Assembly (NCBI GenBank): GCA_019137115.1
Contig: JAGVSV010000224.1
Location: forward strand, 1-5,515
Length of the DNA stretch: 5,515 nt
Source: Bacillota bacterium
GTDB taxonomy: Bacteria > Bacillota > Clostridia > Christensenellales > Aristaeellaceae
Direction: 5' to 3'
This document shows positions 4,698 through 5,515 of this stretch, one piece after another. The notes under the pieces were generated by a model that saw only the letters and a list, made by a program, of their open reading frames with translations, was not told the origin of the DNA and did not search any database. The position numbers and the translations under genes were made by a program. The number at the start of each line of letters is the position of its first letter. Positions within the stretch are counted from its first letter, which is position 1.

Positions 4698-5515
4698 ATG
4701 ATCTACACCATCACCTTAAGCCCCGCCGTGGACCGGACGGTTTTGATCCCCGGCTTTCAGCCGGGGCAGGTCAACCGCATCGCGCAGGAGCACAGGGAAG
4801 CCGGCGGCAAGGGCATCAATGTGGCGCGCGCCGTGGTGGGCATGGACGTGCCGTGCCTGGCGCTGGGGGTGGCCGGCGGCGATGCTGGGGCGTGGCTGCT
4901 CAACCGGCTGACGGTGACCGGCATCCCGCATGACTTTGTGATGACCGACGCGCCCACGCGCACGAACCTCAAGGTGATTGACCCGGATTCCAGCCAGACC
5001 ACCGACATCAACGAGCCGGGCGTGCCCCTGCCCAAACAGGCGCTGGCTGAGGTGCTCACCCGCGCGGACACGCTGGCGGGCACCGGCGACCATGTGGTGC
5101 TGTCCGGCAGCCTGCCGCCCGGCGTGACGGCGCGCACCGTGGTGGCGTTCCTAAAGTCGCTCAGCGCCCGCAACGTGCATGTTTCGCTGGACGCCGAGGG
5201 CGACCTGCTGCGCCAGGGGCTTCGGGCGCACCCCTTCCTGATTAAGCCCAATGTGCGGGAGTTTGCGGCGCTGGTGGGCCGGGAACTGACGGAGCCCAAT
5301 GAGATCGCCGCGGCGGCCCGGAAAATCGCCAGGGACGGCACCCGCGTCGCGGTGTCCATGGGCGAGCGGGGCGCCGTTTACAGCGGGCCGGAGGGCACGT
5401 TCCTGGCGCACGGCGTGCCGGTGCAAGCGTTCAGCACGGTGGGCGCGGGGGACACGATGCTGGCCGCGCTGGTCGCGGGCTTTGCAGGGCAATTGCCCAT
5501 CCGCACGGTCCTGGG
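4698..5515 (+). CDS. 1-phosphofructokinase family hexose kinase, FruK/LacC type (partial, C-terminus off window)
   Basis: PfkB/ribokinase-superfamily kinase that phosphorylates a hexose phosphate (fructose-1-phosphate in FruK, tagatose-6-phosphate in LacC) in the cytoplasm, feeding lower glycolysis. 272 complete codons are visible of about 305-315 usual, so about 35-40 residues are missing; the frame is open to the edge. Seen: N-terminal strand MIYTITLSPAVD typical of this subfamily; substrate and lid motif AGGKGINVARA (35-45); TRTNLKV (87-93) and TDINEPG (102-108), substrate-region segments; GSLPPGV (137-143); KPNVREF (183-189); MGERGA (221-226); and the PfkB signature STVGAGDTMLAA (246-257), with D252 as catalytic base and GAG as the anion hole. 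The ATG follows AGGAGG by 6 nt. No PTS gene is visible on this side, so fructose- versus tagatose-phosphate use is open, with 1-phosphofructokinase favoured. Divergent from the ROK kinase. Confidence 0.94.
   Translation, partial: MIYTITLSPAVDRTVLIPGFQPGQVNRIAQEHREAGGKGINVARAVVGMDVPCLALGVAGGDAGAWLLNRLTVTGIPHDFVMTDAPTRTNLKVIDPDSSQTTDINEPGVPLPKQALAEVLTRADTLAGTGDHVVLSGSLPPGVTARTVVAFLKSLSARNVHVSLDAEGDLLRQGLRAHPFLIKPNVREFAALVGRELTEPNEIAAAARKIARDGTRVAVSMGERGAVYSGPEGTFLAHGVPVQAFSTVGAGDTMLAALVAGFAGQLPIRTVL

Noticed and set aside
4716..5492. Minus-strand frames opposite the PfkB-type kinase.
   Set aside because: The plus strand is an uninterrupted PfkB-family frame with a good ribosome binding site; the opposite frames are compositional shadows.

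Overview
The window is GC-rich, gene-dense bacterial DNA. Strong Shine-Dalgarno sequences (AAGGAGG, AGGAGG), sigma-A type promoters, short intergenic gaps and the gene content (TrkH/TrkA, a small NrdD-like protein, a ROK kinase, a 1-phosphofructokinase-type kinase) suggest a high-GC anaerobic Firmicute of the Clostridia. This is an inference from sequence character; there is no rRNA gene or other lineage marker here.

Layout: (1) 1-2019, minus strand: trkA followed by trkH, the regulatory and membrane subunits of a Trk potassium uptake system. trkH runs off the left edge. The pair has its own promoter (TATAAT at 2049-2054) and a short leader with a hairpin just before the ribosome binding site. 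(2) 2092-2745, minus strand: a two-gene operon encoding a 92-aa protein that resembles the C-terminal glycyl-radical end of anaerobic ribonucleotide reductase NrdD, then an 85-aa CPYC glutaredoxin/thioredoxin-like protein. It has a TTGACA promoter with an internal palindrome and ends in a clear intrinsic terminator (2092-2115). (3) 2788-3691, plus strand: a complete NAD(P)-dependent beta-hydroxyacid dehydrogenase, divergent from the operon. (4) 3693-4559, minus strand: a ROK-family sugar kinase whose stop codon lies one base from the dehydrogenase stop. (5) 4698 to the right edge, plus strand: a PfkB-family 1-phosphofructokinase-type hexose kinase, divergent from the ROK gene across a 138-bp region with repeated ATACG motifs.

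How the parts may work together: TrkA/TrkH control potassium uptake. The ROK kinase and the PfkB-type kinase probably feed phosphorylated sugars into glycolysis. The dehydrogenase is probably a housekeeping or sugar-acid enzyme of unknown substrate. The most interesting element is the small NrdD-tail-like protein with its CPYC redox partner: a possible stand-alone glycyl-radical module with its reductant, separated from any full-length NrdD in this window. No tRNA, rRNA, CRISPR array, insertion sequence or prophage element was seen. No gene-free stretch exceeds about 140 bases.
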